DNA of 64,000 nucleotides from Amphimedon queenslandica (Eukaryota; Porifera; Demospongiae; Haplosclerida; Niphatidae): assembly GCF_000090795.2 (NCBI RefSeq), contig NW_003546254.1, positions 365,723-429,722 on the forward strand, given 5' to 3'. The translations under genes and the position numbers were made by a program. The notes beneath the pieces are model-generated. The model was not told the origin of the DNA. It was given only the letters and a program-made list of their open reading frames with translations, and searched no databases. Shown here piece by piece: positions 52,801 to 62,252 of this stretch (its first letter is position 1; each line of letters starts with the position of its first letter).

Positions 52801-55422
52801 GTAAATTAAACTTACAGGCTGAGCCAATAAAAGGATATTCACACAGGTAGCATTTGTAAGGAGAGACAAATAACGATAAATCGTTAATAATTAGAACTTA
52901 CTCGCTGAATCAATAGAAAGATGAAATAATTTACACAGGTAGCATTAGTAAAGAGAGACAAATAACATTCAATCATTAATGAATAGTGTAAATTAAACTT
53001 ACAGGCTGAACAAATAGGAAAAAGAAATATAATTCACACAGGTAGCATTTGTAAGGAGAGACAAATAACATTCAATTGTAAATGAAAAATATAAATTAAA
53101 CTTACTCGCTGAATCAATAGAAAGATGAAATATAATTGACACAGGTAATGTTTGTAAGGAGAGACAAATAACATTCAATCATTAATCAATAGTGTAAATT
53201 AAACTTACAAGCTGAAGCAATAGAAAGAAGAAATATAATTGACATAAGTAGGATTTGTAAGGAGAGACAAATAACATTCAATCATTAATAGATAGTGTGA
53301 ATTAAACTTACATCCTGAATCAATAGAAAGATGAAATATAATTGACACAGGTAGCATTAGTAAAGAGAGACAAATAACATTAAGTCATTAATGAATAGTG
53401 TAAATTAAACTTACAAGCTGAGCCAATAAAAAGAGAATATAATTCACACAGGTAACATTTGTAAGGAGAGACAAATAACAATAAATCATTAATAATAATA
53501 ACTTACTCGCTGAATCAATAAAAAGATGAAATATAATTTACACAGGTAGCATTAGTAAAGAGAGACAAATAACATTAAGTCATTAATCAATAGTGTAAAT
53601 TAAACTTACAAGCTGAACCAATAGAAAGAAGAATAATTATAATTGACATAAGTAGCATTTGTATGGAGAAGACAAATAATTTTCAGTCATTAATGAATAG
53701 TGTAAATTAGACTTACTATCTGAACAAATGAAAAGAAGAATACCACAGGTAGTATAAGGAGAGATGAATAACATTCAATCATTAATAAATAGTGTAAAAA
53801 ATTACACTTACATGCTGAGCCAATAGAAAGAAGAATATAATTGACACAGGTAACATTTGTAAGGAGAGACAAATAACATTCAATCATTAATGAGTAGTTT
53901 AGATTAAAACTTACAGGCTATGAGAAACATATAATTCACACAGGTAGCATTATTAGTAAGGAGAAACAAATAACATTTAATCAGTTTAAAATTAAACTTA
54001 CAAGCTATGAAGATTCACACACGTAGCATTAATTGTGCAGAGAGACAAAATAACAATTAATCATTAATGAATAGTGTAAATAAAACTTACAAGCTGAATC
54101 AATAAAAGAAGAAAGTATACAGGTAAATAAGGAAACGTTGAACATTAATTTCAGTTAATTAATTTACAGTCACTTACAGCTTCATCCTGTAATATTTATA
54201 AATAAAATACAATGTGTGAGAGTGAAAATAACTTACAAAATCATACTTCTTAATATTCTGAAGAATTACATCAGGATAATACACCATTGTTTTTACACAA
54301 ATACAAATAAACAGTGTTGATTTAAACAATTATAACTTACTCTGACAATGGTTTCAAAAGCTATATCAATGTTAGTGCCTGTAACAGCTGATGTCTCTAA
54401 AAATGGGATGTTCCTCTCCTGACCCAGTTGCTCTCCTTTATCCTTAGGGACTACTCTCTGTCGCTTCAGGTCTACCTTGTTACCTACCAGCAATCTTTTT
54501 GTAGCAAACTAGATTAACAACCAATGGAAGCATACAGCACAGATGTCTATACATTTATAGTCTTACTCTTCTAAACAACAGCCTATCTAAATTCTTAATT
54601 GCATCAAATGATTTATTATTAGTGACATCATAGATCAGCATGATGCCCTATAAACATGCATTAGTAAAACATGAAGCTAATATTTTATGATGTATTATAT
54701 ACGCCATATATTTTGTGGGGATTAAATTTTGCAATTTTCACATTTTAAATAAATTCGTGAAATTAAAATTCACAAAATAGTGTGCTGATTATATAGTAGG
54801 TGTGGTGATTAATTAATTAATAATAATAGTGATTTATTGACGCCTAAAATTCATATGGCGTTCGTTTCCAGCAATAAATTGCTCAACTACCAACTGTATT
54901 TCTACATTATCAGTTAGTTGTTGGTGTGTGTGAAGAAGTAAGCAGTGATTAAGTCTTTCGTTGCATAGTTATTAAATGAATTAACTTAAATTAATAACTC
55001 ATATGGGCTACTGATCTTCAAAATATTGGTGGGGCAACTGCCCTACCTGCCCCTTAGGCAGCGATGCCTCTGTAGTGGCACCATTACAATACTAAACAAA
55101 CATACCCATCCAGCATATTGCCTCTTTTTCTCATGAACATTTTCATATGATATCTCTATCTCAATGGTTTCAGAATCGAGCTCAACAATCTTTTTCTTAA
55201 ATTTAGAATCTATGATATAAAGTAAACTATAACTATCAGCTACATGCACTTTTACTAACCAGTAAATGGCTTATCGTCATCGGTATATTTGGATATGATA
55301 CTTCTCCTTCCCACTCCTTCTTCACCAATCACAACTACTCTATATTGATCTAATGGCTTCTATAAATAACGACAATATAATGATTTATATATACAGTTAC
55401 TTACTGTGGGTCTAGCTGCCAT
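49803..55422 (-). CDS. Degenerate Ras-like GTPase fused to ZU5-like and death-like domains
   Basis: Exons outside the microexon array: 55405-55422, 55260-55359, 55106-55209, 54567-54647, 54341-54508, 54237-54257, 54178-54186, 51808-51990, 51450-51519, 50902-51387, 50720-50850, 50533-50670, 50288-50480, 50171-50227, 49803-50128; phases agree, giving 694 residues, or 716 if all 22 candidate 3-nt microexons are used. N-terminal domain: QYRVVVIGEEGVGRRS is a Ras P-loop in which the Lys and Ser are both Arg, and the DTAGQ switch II is gone, yet NKVD and ETSA remain. Middle: PVTAQLMHCA ... FELLPGGEF ... YGTIQLKEFSLIAIV resembles ZU5, followed by RCQGLIYY. The last exon is an all-helical segment (FLSAGLISQSILDDI ... 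LLKIDTLNDDLI), possibly a CARD or death fold. Function unknown; immune or death signalling scaffold is inference. Confidence 0.75.
51610..54130 (-). repeat. Intronic minisatellite whose units carry complete splice sites (3-nt microexon array)
   Basis: About 22 tandem units of about 103 bp (range 86-107). Read on the minus strand each unit is: GTAAGTTTAATTTACACT, a variable AT-rich middle, CTCTCCTTACAAATG-type, a pyrimidine-rich TTCTTTCTATTG, TTCAG, then three bases and the next GTAAGT. Each is thus a complete short intron with three bases between acceptor and next donor. The trinucleotides, from 54091 down to 52095, are CTT, CTT, CCT, CAT, ATA, CTT, CGA, CTT, GAT, CTT, CGA, CCT, CGA, CCT, AAA, CCT, CGA, TCT, GCT, CTT, CGA, plus TCT at 51712-51714 after the 183-nt exon. 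All flanking exons are phase 0, so each would add one residue; none is a stop. Whether they are spliced in is unknown. Confidence 0.9.
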
Positions 55423-56619
55423 TTTCTTTTAAGACTACCCGGTAGTTAACTGACAAACAGGCAACCACAAACTTCCACATCTTGCTTGACAGTTTGTCTT
55501 AATAATTAATGCAATGCATGACTAATATTATTTAAATTCTTCATGGCCATGCAGATCAGCAAATAGAGCAGGAGTTTGGAGCAACAACAAAATGTAAGTT
55601 TCTAGATGTAATTGGCTTTGGATATACAAGCTTGGTATAGGCAATGGGGGGCTAGGGGGGGCTGAAGCCCCCTTAGAATTTAGAGGAATTTTTTACTTAT
55701 ATACTTATGCCTAAAGGTGCCCATGGTGTCCAATGCATTCCTTAGCCAGAGTTAGAGTTACCCCTCCCCACTTTTCAAAGTTACCTAAGCCCCTGGCCAA
55801 TGGCCATATATATGTCGGGTGAACTCCTTGCTACAGTGTCCTAGACATTGGGATAAAATGTTACTGAAATACTGACCATTCAGCTCCCCTTCAATTGCAA
55901 GACTTATAATTATCTTCATAGTATTTTTATACTTAATGATGAAAAAGTATTACATACTCTTGCTCACATTATTTTGGTGGTATGTATATATAATTTTTGA
56001 TCATTTGAAAAATTAAATTATGGCCTAAGTTTATGACAGAAAGTTTGAGCTAATTGATTAGCAATCACAAATTTAGTTTATGAGTGGGGTGAGAGTCAAA
56101 TGCAGTAAAAATATTTTAGAAAGCAGTGTCTTGCATTCATCACTTATTTTTAAAGTACAAGTATTTGAATAGCTGATATTTTAAATAAGAATGACCCATG
56201 TTATTTTTTAATAGTACACACAGCGGAACTTTAAATGACGAAGCTTATGCAGCACAAGATTTAAAAAATAGTTTTTATTTAATAGAGAACATTAATGTCA
56301 TTATGCATGTTTTATGGCAAAATTAAATATTTGATAAAATGTATCATATACAGCCCATGCTCAAATTTCCTTCAAATCAGTTATATTTTTGATACATATT
56401 GATGTCTTTATGCTATGTAGGGAGTTTAAGCTTCTTTAATTACATTTTTGAGTTATGGTCATTGAATTTAGCAAATAAAAAAGGAGCATTAGGGTAATTT
56501 GTAATTTTAAGTTCATTTGGACATTATATCTTTTTGAAAATTTAGGATATATAAAATCCTAAGGTAAATCCAATTGGATTTTTATCAAAATTGAGTTGTA
56601 CTGTACTGATTATTGAATC

Positions 56620-57140
56620 AATACTGATGCAGGGAAATGCTTTCAATCAACCGTCACATTACATGCTCATGTAAATGCACTGTACACATGTAGATAAAAG
56701 TGTGACAAGCAGTGTTTCCCAATACAGTGCTCAGCTTCTTGCCAGCTCATGAGGTGTGCTGTTTATAGAGCTTTTGTAAAAAACACTGATAGGAGAGAAT
56801 TTCCCATTTTTATAAATTTTTCTGTACATATATATGCTCTGATAGTTTGAGCTGATTCCAATCAAAATTGAATTTTTTTTATGAAGTTACTTCAAAAGGC
56901 ATGCACTATAGTGTATTGCATAAAGTGTGCTGTTTATCACTTAGCATACTTTGTGAGAAACCTTGGTGATGTGATAACGTTCTTACTTCTATGACAGCTG
57001 AACTGCCTTTTTCAAAGCAATTAAGCCATATTACTGGAAATTAATTTAACATGGCATATAATTCTATCTAATTGAGTCTATTTTTACAAAAGGAGTATAA
57101 TTATAATTGAGGTTTTGTAATTAATCCCCAGATCTGAGCA
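56620..57140. repeat. Dispersed repeat, second copy, interrupted by another repeat
   Basis: Matches 31000-31370 on both sides of a segment at about 56770-56900. That segment (GAGAGAATTTCCCATTTTTATAAATTTTTCTG ... GCTGATTCCAATCAAAATTGAA in part) is a piece of the other dispersed family, absent from the 31-kb copy. Confidence 0.55.
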
Positions 57141-57242
57141 TTAATTATAATTAAACATTACTAAATATTACCAAAAAGTTAAGTTATGCATGAGTATATA
57201 ATATTATACTCTTAATGCCATTTACAAGCTATTATTGTACAA

Positions 57243-57245
<3 letters not shown>

Positions 57246-57311
<66 letters not shown>
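57246..57311. repeat. (ATT)n microsatellite
   Basis: About twenty-two perfect ATT repeats. Confidence 0.95.
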
Positions 57312-58728
57312 GACTTTACACCGAACTTTAAATTAGTACCATAATAATATTACCCCATGTCTGTTTTCCTCTCGCCTCTCCCATTTCTCTATTTTTGCTC
57401 CTATTATAGTCTATTAAACTATAACTTAAGTGAATGATCAGATGATAACAACTTTTAAATATAGTACTCAATAGGAACTAAATGTTTCCAAAATTTGTCA
57501 CAATGATGGAGGTAAGGTTATATGTCATGTAATTTACTAGCTCTTCATTTTCTTAATAATGAGTGTCATTTCAGACAAATTTGTCATTTCAGACAAATTT
57601 CCCCTGTACATGCAATTAGATAAACTATGCACGTTTAACTGTTAATTATTAATCATAAGGAGTGGCTTATGTACAACTCATTCCTGATGTTTCATGACTA
57701 AGAAATACCTTCTAATTTAATTGATTACCCACAAGCCTTGCATTGTGTTTTGAACATTGGTGTTTACATAAATGTATTGACTTGGCATAAAAAATTCACA
57801 TATTGCTTTTGAATATCTAGTTACCTATCTATCACAGGTCTGGTACAAGTACATGGTGTTTTATAATAAGAAATTTGTGACTCTATAGTTATTAGTATCT
57901 TATGAATTATAACAGGACCCATTGCTGACAATGGAAATACGTATAACTGCTATGTTAATTGCAATTGCAATGTCTGTTCATAATGTGTATGTGTACATGT
58001 AACTTACCATTTAATCACTGTGCTTGCTCATTGCCCATTAACTAATGATATAGAATTGCTTTTAGACTTATAGGAGGGAGGGAGTTATGTGTAGCCATGG
58101 TTAGTTGCTTTTAGTTTCATATTAAAATAGGCACTAGTAGTGATAATGCTACTTGGAATTGTTTTTATAGAGTAGACTGGTATAGTGTGCTACTAGCCTA
58201 CTACATATTATAATACAGTTGACTCTAGTAGGTGAACTAGTACCTATCATATAAGGGAGAACCCATTTTGCTCTTTTAATTGTGTGCAGCTGCTATGCGG
58301 CCACTATATGAGTCAGAATTCTTTTGTTCAAACTATCCGTATGGCTATGTTGTTGTATAATGAGTACTTTTGCTGTACTATGCAGCTGTTGTTATTTTGA
58401 CCTTATATGAGGGACATCCCAGTGATGCGGCTATAGCACACTGCTACTCTGCGCCACTACTGTGTGGCCTTTGTAATATAGAACTTATTTGTTTTATGGT
58501 CAAACTGGCATGTGACACTATGCATATGTAATTGTGGGGCATCATTTGGGAAACTATGTAGAGTGAGCACTGGTACTAGTGGAGTATAATTTTTTTAAAT
58601 TTAAATGAAATTTTTGTTGAAAAACAACCAAACTACTTTTACTAGATCTATATAATACAAAATTAAATTGTCAAGCTTGTACACATTAATTATTGATTAA
58701 TCACTCATTAGTAAATACAGCTAAGTTC

Positions 58729-60144
58729 CTATTTAGCATCCTTCTTTGCTGCAGCTTCCTCATCAGCTTTTTTGCCCTTTTCTTTAAGCTCTTCCATTTC
58801 CTTTAATTGTGTTTCCTTTCTTTCTGCAATTGCTTTTTGCTGTGACTCCAAATCGACCAGAAAACTATTGGCTAACTCCTTGACCTTCTTTTGGGCATCC
58901 TCTTTGCGTAGAGCTTCCTGGATGTATGTGTAGAGCTCACGTTGGGTTAGCATTATACGCTCCATATAAATGCCACAAACATGATCAAGAGCAACCCAGC
59001 CAGCATAGTATGTAACAGCTTTTGTTTTAAACCCGCTTGAATTCCAAAATTTCAAGCGCCTCTCTTCTGGATATTTTAATGCCTTTTCAATCATTTCTTT
59101 CATTTCCCCTTTAGCTAGGAATTCGCAATGCTCTTGAAGCTGATACCAAAAAAGAGCTGCCTGCATCATGACTGCAGAAAGAGACTTTAATGCTCGAATA
59201 GCATTCTGCAATGCATCAATTACGGCTTCTATTTCGTTTTCACCAGCTTTCATGTTTTGGATGCGTTTAACATATGCAGCAAGCTCAGCAAGTGCTTTGC
59301 TACGCATATCTTCTTTCTGTTGCATCAGTGTCAAGTGTCTCATCTTTTCCTCCCTAGCAGCTTTTGCCTTATCTTCTTGTGTTCGCAGACTAGCATCAAC
59401 TGCAGCTGCTGCTCGAGTATCTCGACCAGTAAAAGCATTAGACAATTTCTTCCAAAAGCCAGTGTTTTCACTACGATGTCGTTCCTCCTCTTTAATATTC
59501 ATTATGGCCTGGATAGCATCATTTTCTTTGTTATCTGCTGCTTGTGCCATGGCTTCTGCTTTACGCTGAGCTTCGGCTGCTTCTTTTTCTAATTTTTCCT
59601 GTTTTTCTTTCTCAGCCTCCATATCTTTTCGATCTTCTTCCATTTTTTTCTTTCTTTTTTCTTCTGTATCTTGAGTTTTCTCTGTTTTTTCCAAAGCTTC
59701 AACAACTTTTTTGGCTTGGTTGTCAAAATCTGCACGAAGCTCTTCTGCTGCAGTTGCCATTCCTTTTGCAGTTTCAGCTACATCAGCCAAAGTATCAATT
59801 GCCATGTCTTCAAAGTTTTCCATCAAGAATTCATACGTAGCCTTCAGAGATCCCAGAACTGTGGTTGAAGCATTTTTGAATTTTCCAACCGTGACTGCAG
59901 ATTTATCGCACAGCCTAGTCACGTCGTAGCCAATTCGCTGTATTTCAATCTGTAGGTCTACAAATCCTGTAACACCATGGTAAGCAATACGGACGCAGTT
60001 TCCTACTCGTCCAAGATCATCAACCAGCGCCTCTAAATTGATTACTCCGAGGAGACGCCTTTGCTCTTGTAAGACTAATGGACTTGTAGCATCGGGTAGC
60101 TCTGCAATTGAATAAGTATGCCCTTCTAGAACTATTTCAGCCAT
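58729..60144 (-). CDS. Intronless coiled-coil protein, member A of head-to-head pair
   Basis: Single exon, 471 residues from the ATG at 60142-60144. The N-terminal 120 residues are helical with YSIAELPDATSPLV and CVRIAYHG. Residues about 120-230 and 430-471 are Lys/Glu-rich coiled coil. A central Ala/Gln-rich helix bundle precedes FWYQLQEHCEFLAKGEM, then RLKFWNSSGFKTKAV and YYAGWVALDHVCGIYMERI. No signal peptide or clear membrane span. I recall similar proteins in sponges and cnidarians but no known function; a long alpha-helical bundle resembling bacterial alpha-helical toxins is conceivable but unproven. The gene stands 134 bp from, and facing away from, a distant relative. Lack of introns is odd beside its neighbours. 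Confidence 0.85.
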   Translation of the reverse strand: MAEIVLEGHTYSIAELPDATSPLVLQEQRRLLGVINLEALVDDLGRVGNCVRIAYHGVTGFVDLQIEIQRIGYDVTRLCDKSAVTVGKFKNASTTVLGSLKATYEFLMENFEDMAIDTLADVAETAKGMATAAEELRADFDNQAKKVVEALEKTEKTQDTEEKRKKKMEEDRKDMEAEKEKQEKLEKEAAEAQRKAEAMAQAADNKENDAIQAIMNIKEEERHRSENTGFWKKLSNAFTGRDTRAAAAVDASLRTQEDKAKAAREEKMRHLTLMQQKEDMRSKALAELAAYVKRIQNMKAGENEIEAVIDALQNAIRALKSLSAVMMQAALFWYQLQEHCEFLAKGEMKEMIEKALKYPEERRLKFWNSSGFKTKAVTYYAGWVALDHVCGIYMERIMLTQRELYTYIQEALRKEDAQKKVKELANSFLVDLESQQKAIAERKETQLKEMEELKEKGKKADEEAAAKKDAK

Positions 60145-60278
60145 TTCCACCCCGAGTTTAGAATGATAATATTTTTAAAATCCTTTTCGTCTTTTTATTT
60201 CATCACAGCGCCGATAGCGCCGCTCTGCCGGCGCTAACTAATGTCACGTGATGTCAGTGATCAGCAGACTTACTCGAG
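60145..60278. promoter_or_regulatory. 134-bp shared promoter of the head-to-head intronless pair
   Basis: Contains GC-rich GCGCCGATAGCGCCG and a GTCACGTGAT E-box (CACGTG at 60245-60250), close to the TFEB/MITF-type TCACGTGA palindrome. Both genes must start transcription from this gap or its edges. Confidence 0.5.
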
Positions 60279-62252
60279 ATGGAAGATGAAGGAGAACAAA
60301 TGGAACAGTGCCCTTTTCGTGTGAAAATACCGGATTTAGGATGCATATACTGGCTCCTTGATCTGCCAGACGACAGCTCTCCCATCGTCAAAAAATACAC
60401 CAAGAATCTTGAACGGTTTTGTGACCTGGCTCTTGCAGATTCCGCCTGCGTCAGGACGATTATCACTCGCTCAGTTTCCGTGATACAAACATGCAGCAAG
60501 AGAGATGCCATTCGTTTAGGAAGCCAATGCAACCGACTAACAAAATATATTGAGGCAACCGAAATATACCTTTTCCTTTTTAAAGATATTGCAATAAAAA
60601 TGGCAAAGAAGCTCCAATACACCATGGAGTGTTTGTATGACTGTCGACCTCCCAGAAACACCGAAGCAAAACTTCTACTACAAAGCATTACTGGCCTATC
60701 TGAAGTAATGCTGGAGGCAACAAATATGCAGCTGCTTTTGGTTACGAAGATGGCTAAAATCACAAATGATGGTTTTACCACATTTCTACAATCTGAAAAC
60801 ACCCTACCAGAGGCATATTGCACCTTAGCTAATTTTTCAAAAAATGATCAAAGGCTTGCTGAACCAGATGATGCCGAAACACTAGCTATACTTAATGATG
60901 CTGCTCACCGTCTTTTTGTCTTGTGGGATGAAATAGCAAAATGGTTAAGAGCTATAGTGAGCATGACTGGCGATATAAATGGAAGCACACCACAGGTGCA
61001 AGATAAAAATTTTGACGAATTCAAAGTAAAAGTTATTAAGATCAGTGCAAGCTGGATAGCACTTAGCAAAATGTGTTTTAAATATATCAATCACATAAAG
61101 CCTCAAGAATTTCTAACAAGTATTGAAGCAGCTTTTCCAATGCAGTCTATCGATGACATCATTTCCAATCTTAGCACACATTTTCACGATATTGAAGCTT
61201 ATTTGCTGAGCTACAGTGATCGTGATCTTCGACTTGAAGATAGCATTCAAGTATACGGGAGTTGGGTTCAGCCAAAAATAGACACCACTGTTTATCGATG
61301 CTCTGAGCTAGCTATAGAAGCTAAGGAATTATTGTCGTCATTTGATACTGTAAAAGCTTCTAAAAATTTAGTTGAAATTGAGCAGCAGAGCAAGCATGTA
61401 GCCATTATGGTCATGATCTATCTAAAACGTCTCCAAGTTATTGAGGCTTATGCTGAATGCCAGCAAGAAAACATAATGAAGAGACGACACAAGCTGGAGT
61501 CAGAGGTGAAAGACAAAGAAGAAAAACAAAATGAGTTAGAAAGTGAGTTAGCCAAGGCCAGGCAGCAACACAATCATTACGACACCAGGAAGAAGGATTT
61601 GCAAAACAAGAAAAAGGAACTAGAGAAGCATAAGAAAGATTGCGAGGCTAGTCTACGAAAGTTGAAAAAAACAAGTCTGAAATACCTTTACACCAAGTCA
61701 ATTATAATAGTTTTGGGAAAACAAGTGCAAGTGAGCAAAGACAACATAAAGTTGAATGAATCCAGTTATAAAAAATCACGAGTCTATGTCAAAAACAAGG
61801 AATCCCAAATACAACGATTAAGGAAAGGAGTCAAAATATTGTCACAGGAACTTGAAAAATTGAGGCAGGAATGTGATTATGGCATAGAGCGTCTACAAGA
61901 GATGAAGAAAGCAACAGCTGACTTAAAAAAGTCCATCTTTTTATGGGATGAATTTTTAGCCAATGTTGAACATGGTGAAAAGAGGGCAGTGAAAGCTTTA
62001 AGGCTAGTTCAAACGGCAAACAAAAGCAAAAACAAGGAGAGGGTTCTTGGAAGCAGAGGAATGCAGACAGCTTTGGAGAATTTTACTGATGCATTTACGA
62101 CTGTTGAGCATCTATTTACAAAGCAGTGGCAGTATGTGATAGTTTATGACTACACTTGTGACATGTGTGAGCGTCCAAAGAATGGCCTTCCTCTTCCAGT
62201 CGACAAAAACACTGTAGTCTGCTGTGACTGTGCTCAAACGTTTGTAGAATAA
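60279..62252 (+). CDS. Intronless coiled-coil protein with C-terminal Cys cluster, member B of pair
   Basis: Single exon, 657 residues, ATG at 60279. Residues about 25-60 (WLLDLPDDSSPIV ... ACVRTIITRSVS) parallel the N-terminus of member A (AELPDATSPLV ... CVRIAYHG). Later SASWIALSKMCFKYIN parallels YYAGWVALDHVCGIYM. Residues about 385-560 are a long Lys/Glu coiled coil. Unlike A, the C-terminus carries CDMC ... VVCCDC (two CxxC-like knuckles about 20 residues apart), a candidate zinc ribbon or treble clef. No signal peptide. Function unknown; the shared promoter suggests the pair is co-expressed and might form one complex (inference). Confidence 0.85.
   Translation: MEDEGEQMEQCPFRVKIPDLGCIYWLLDLPDDSSPIVKKYTKNLERFCDLALADSACVRTIITRSVSVIQTCSKRDAIRLGSQCNRLTKYIEATEIYLFLFKDIAIKMAKKLQYTMECLYDCRPPRNTEAKLLLQSITGLSEVMLEATNMQLLLVTKMAKITNDGFTTFLQSENTLPEAYCTLANFSKNDQRLAEPDDAETLAILNDAAHRLFVLWDEIAKWLRAIVSMTGDINGSTPQVQDKNFDEFKVKVIKISASWIALSKMCFKYINHIKPQEFLTSIEAAFPMQSIDDIISNLSTHFHDIEAYLLSYSDRDLRLEDSIQVYGSWVQPKIDTTVYRCSELAIEAKELLSSFDTVKASKNLVEIEQQSKHVAIMVMIYLKRLQVIEAYAECQQENIMKRRHKLESEVKDKEEKQNELESELAKARQQHNHYDTRKKDLQNKKKELEKHKKDCEASLRKLKKTSLKYLYTKSIIIVLGKQVQVSKDNIKLNESSYKKSRVYVKNKESQIQRLRKGVKILSQELEKLRQECDYGIERLQEMKKATADLKKSIFLWDEFLANVEHGEKRAVKALRLVQTANKSKNKERVLGSRGMQTALENFTDAFTTVEHLFTKQWQYVIVYDYTCDMCERPKNGLPLPVDKNTVVCCDCAQTFVE

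Larger units (their letters stand above)
55423..58728. other. Gene-free stretch with repeats
   Basis: No exon recognised. Holds a diverged fragment of the 177-bp family (56340-56460), a second family member inserted at about 56790-56890, the dispersed repeat of 56620-57140, and an (ATT)n microsatellite at 57246-57311. The remainder is unique AT-rich sequence. Confidence 0.5.

Noticed and set aside
52333-53887. Short open frames with shared peptide MIECYLSLLTNVTCVNY
   Set aside because: They are translations of the tandem intronic unit in one frame, broken by stops in each unit, not exons.
51610-54130. Regularly spaced direct repeats resembling a CRISPR array
   Set aside because: The repeat part is about 100 bp and the variable part only 3 bp, the context is an intron of a eukaryotic gene, and the constant parts are splice signals.
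58729-60144. Calling the intronless coiled-coil gene a pore-forming toxin
   Set aside because: Only a general helical-bundle resemblance; no secretion signal, no diagnostic motif visible. Left as unknown.
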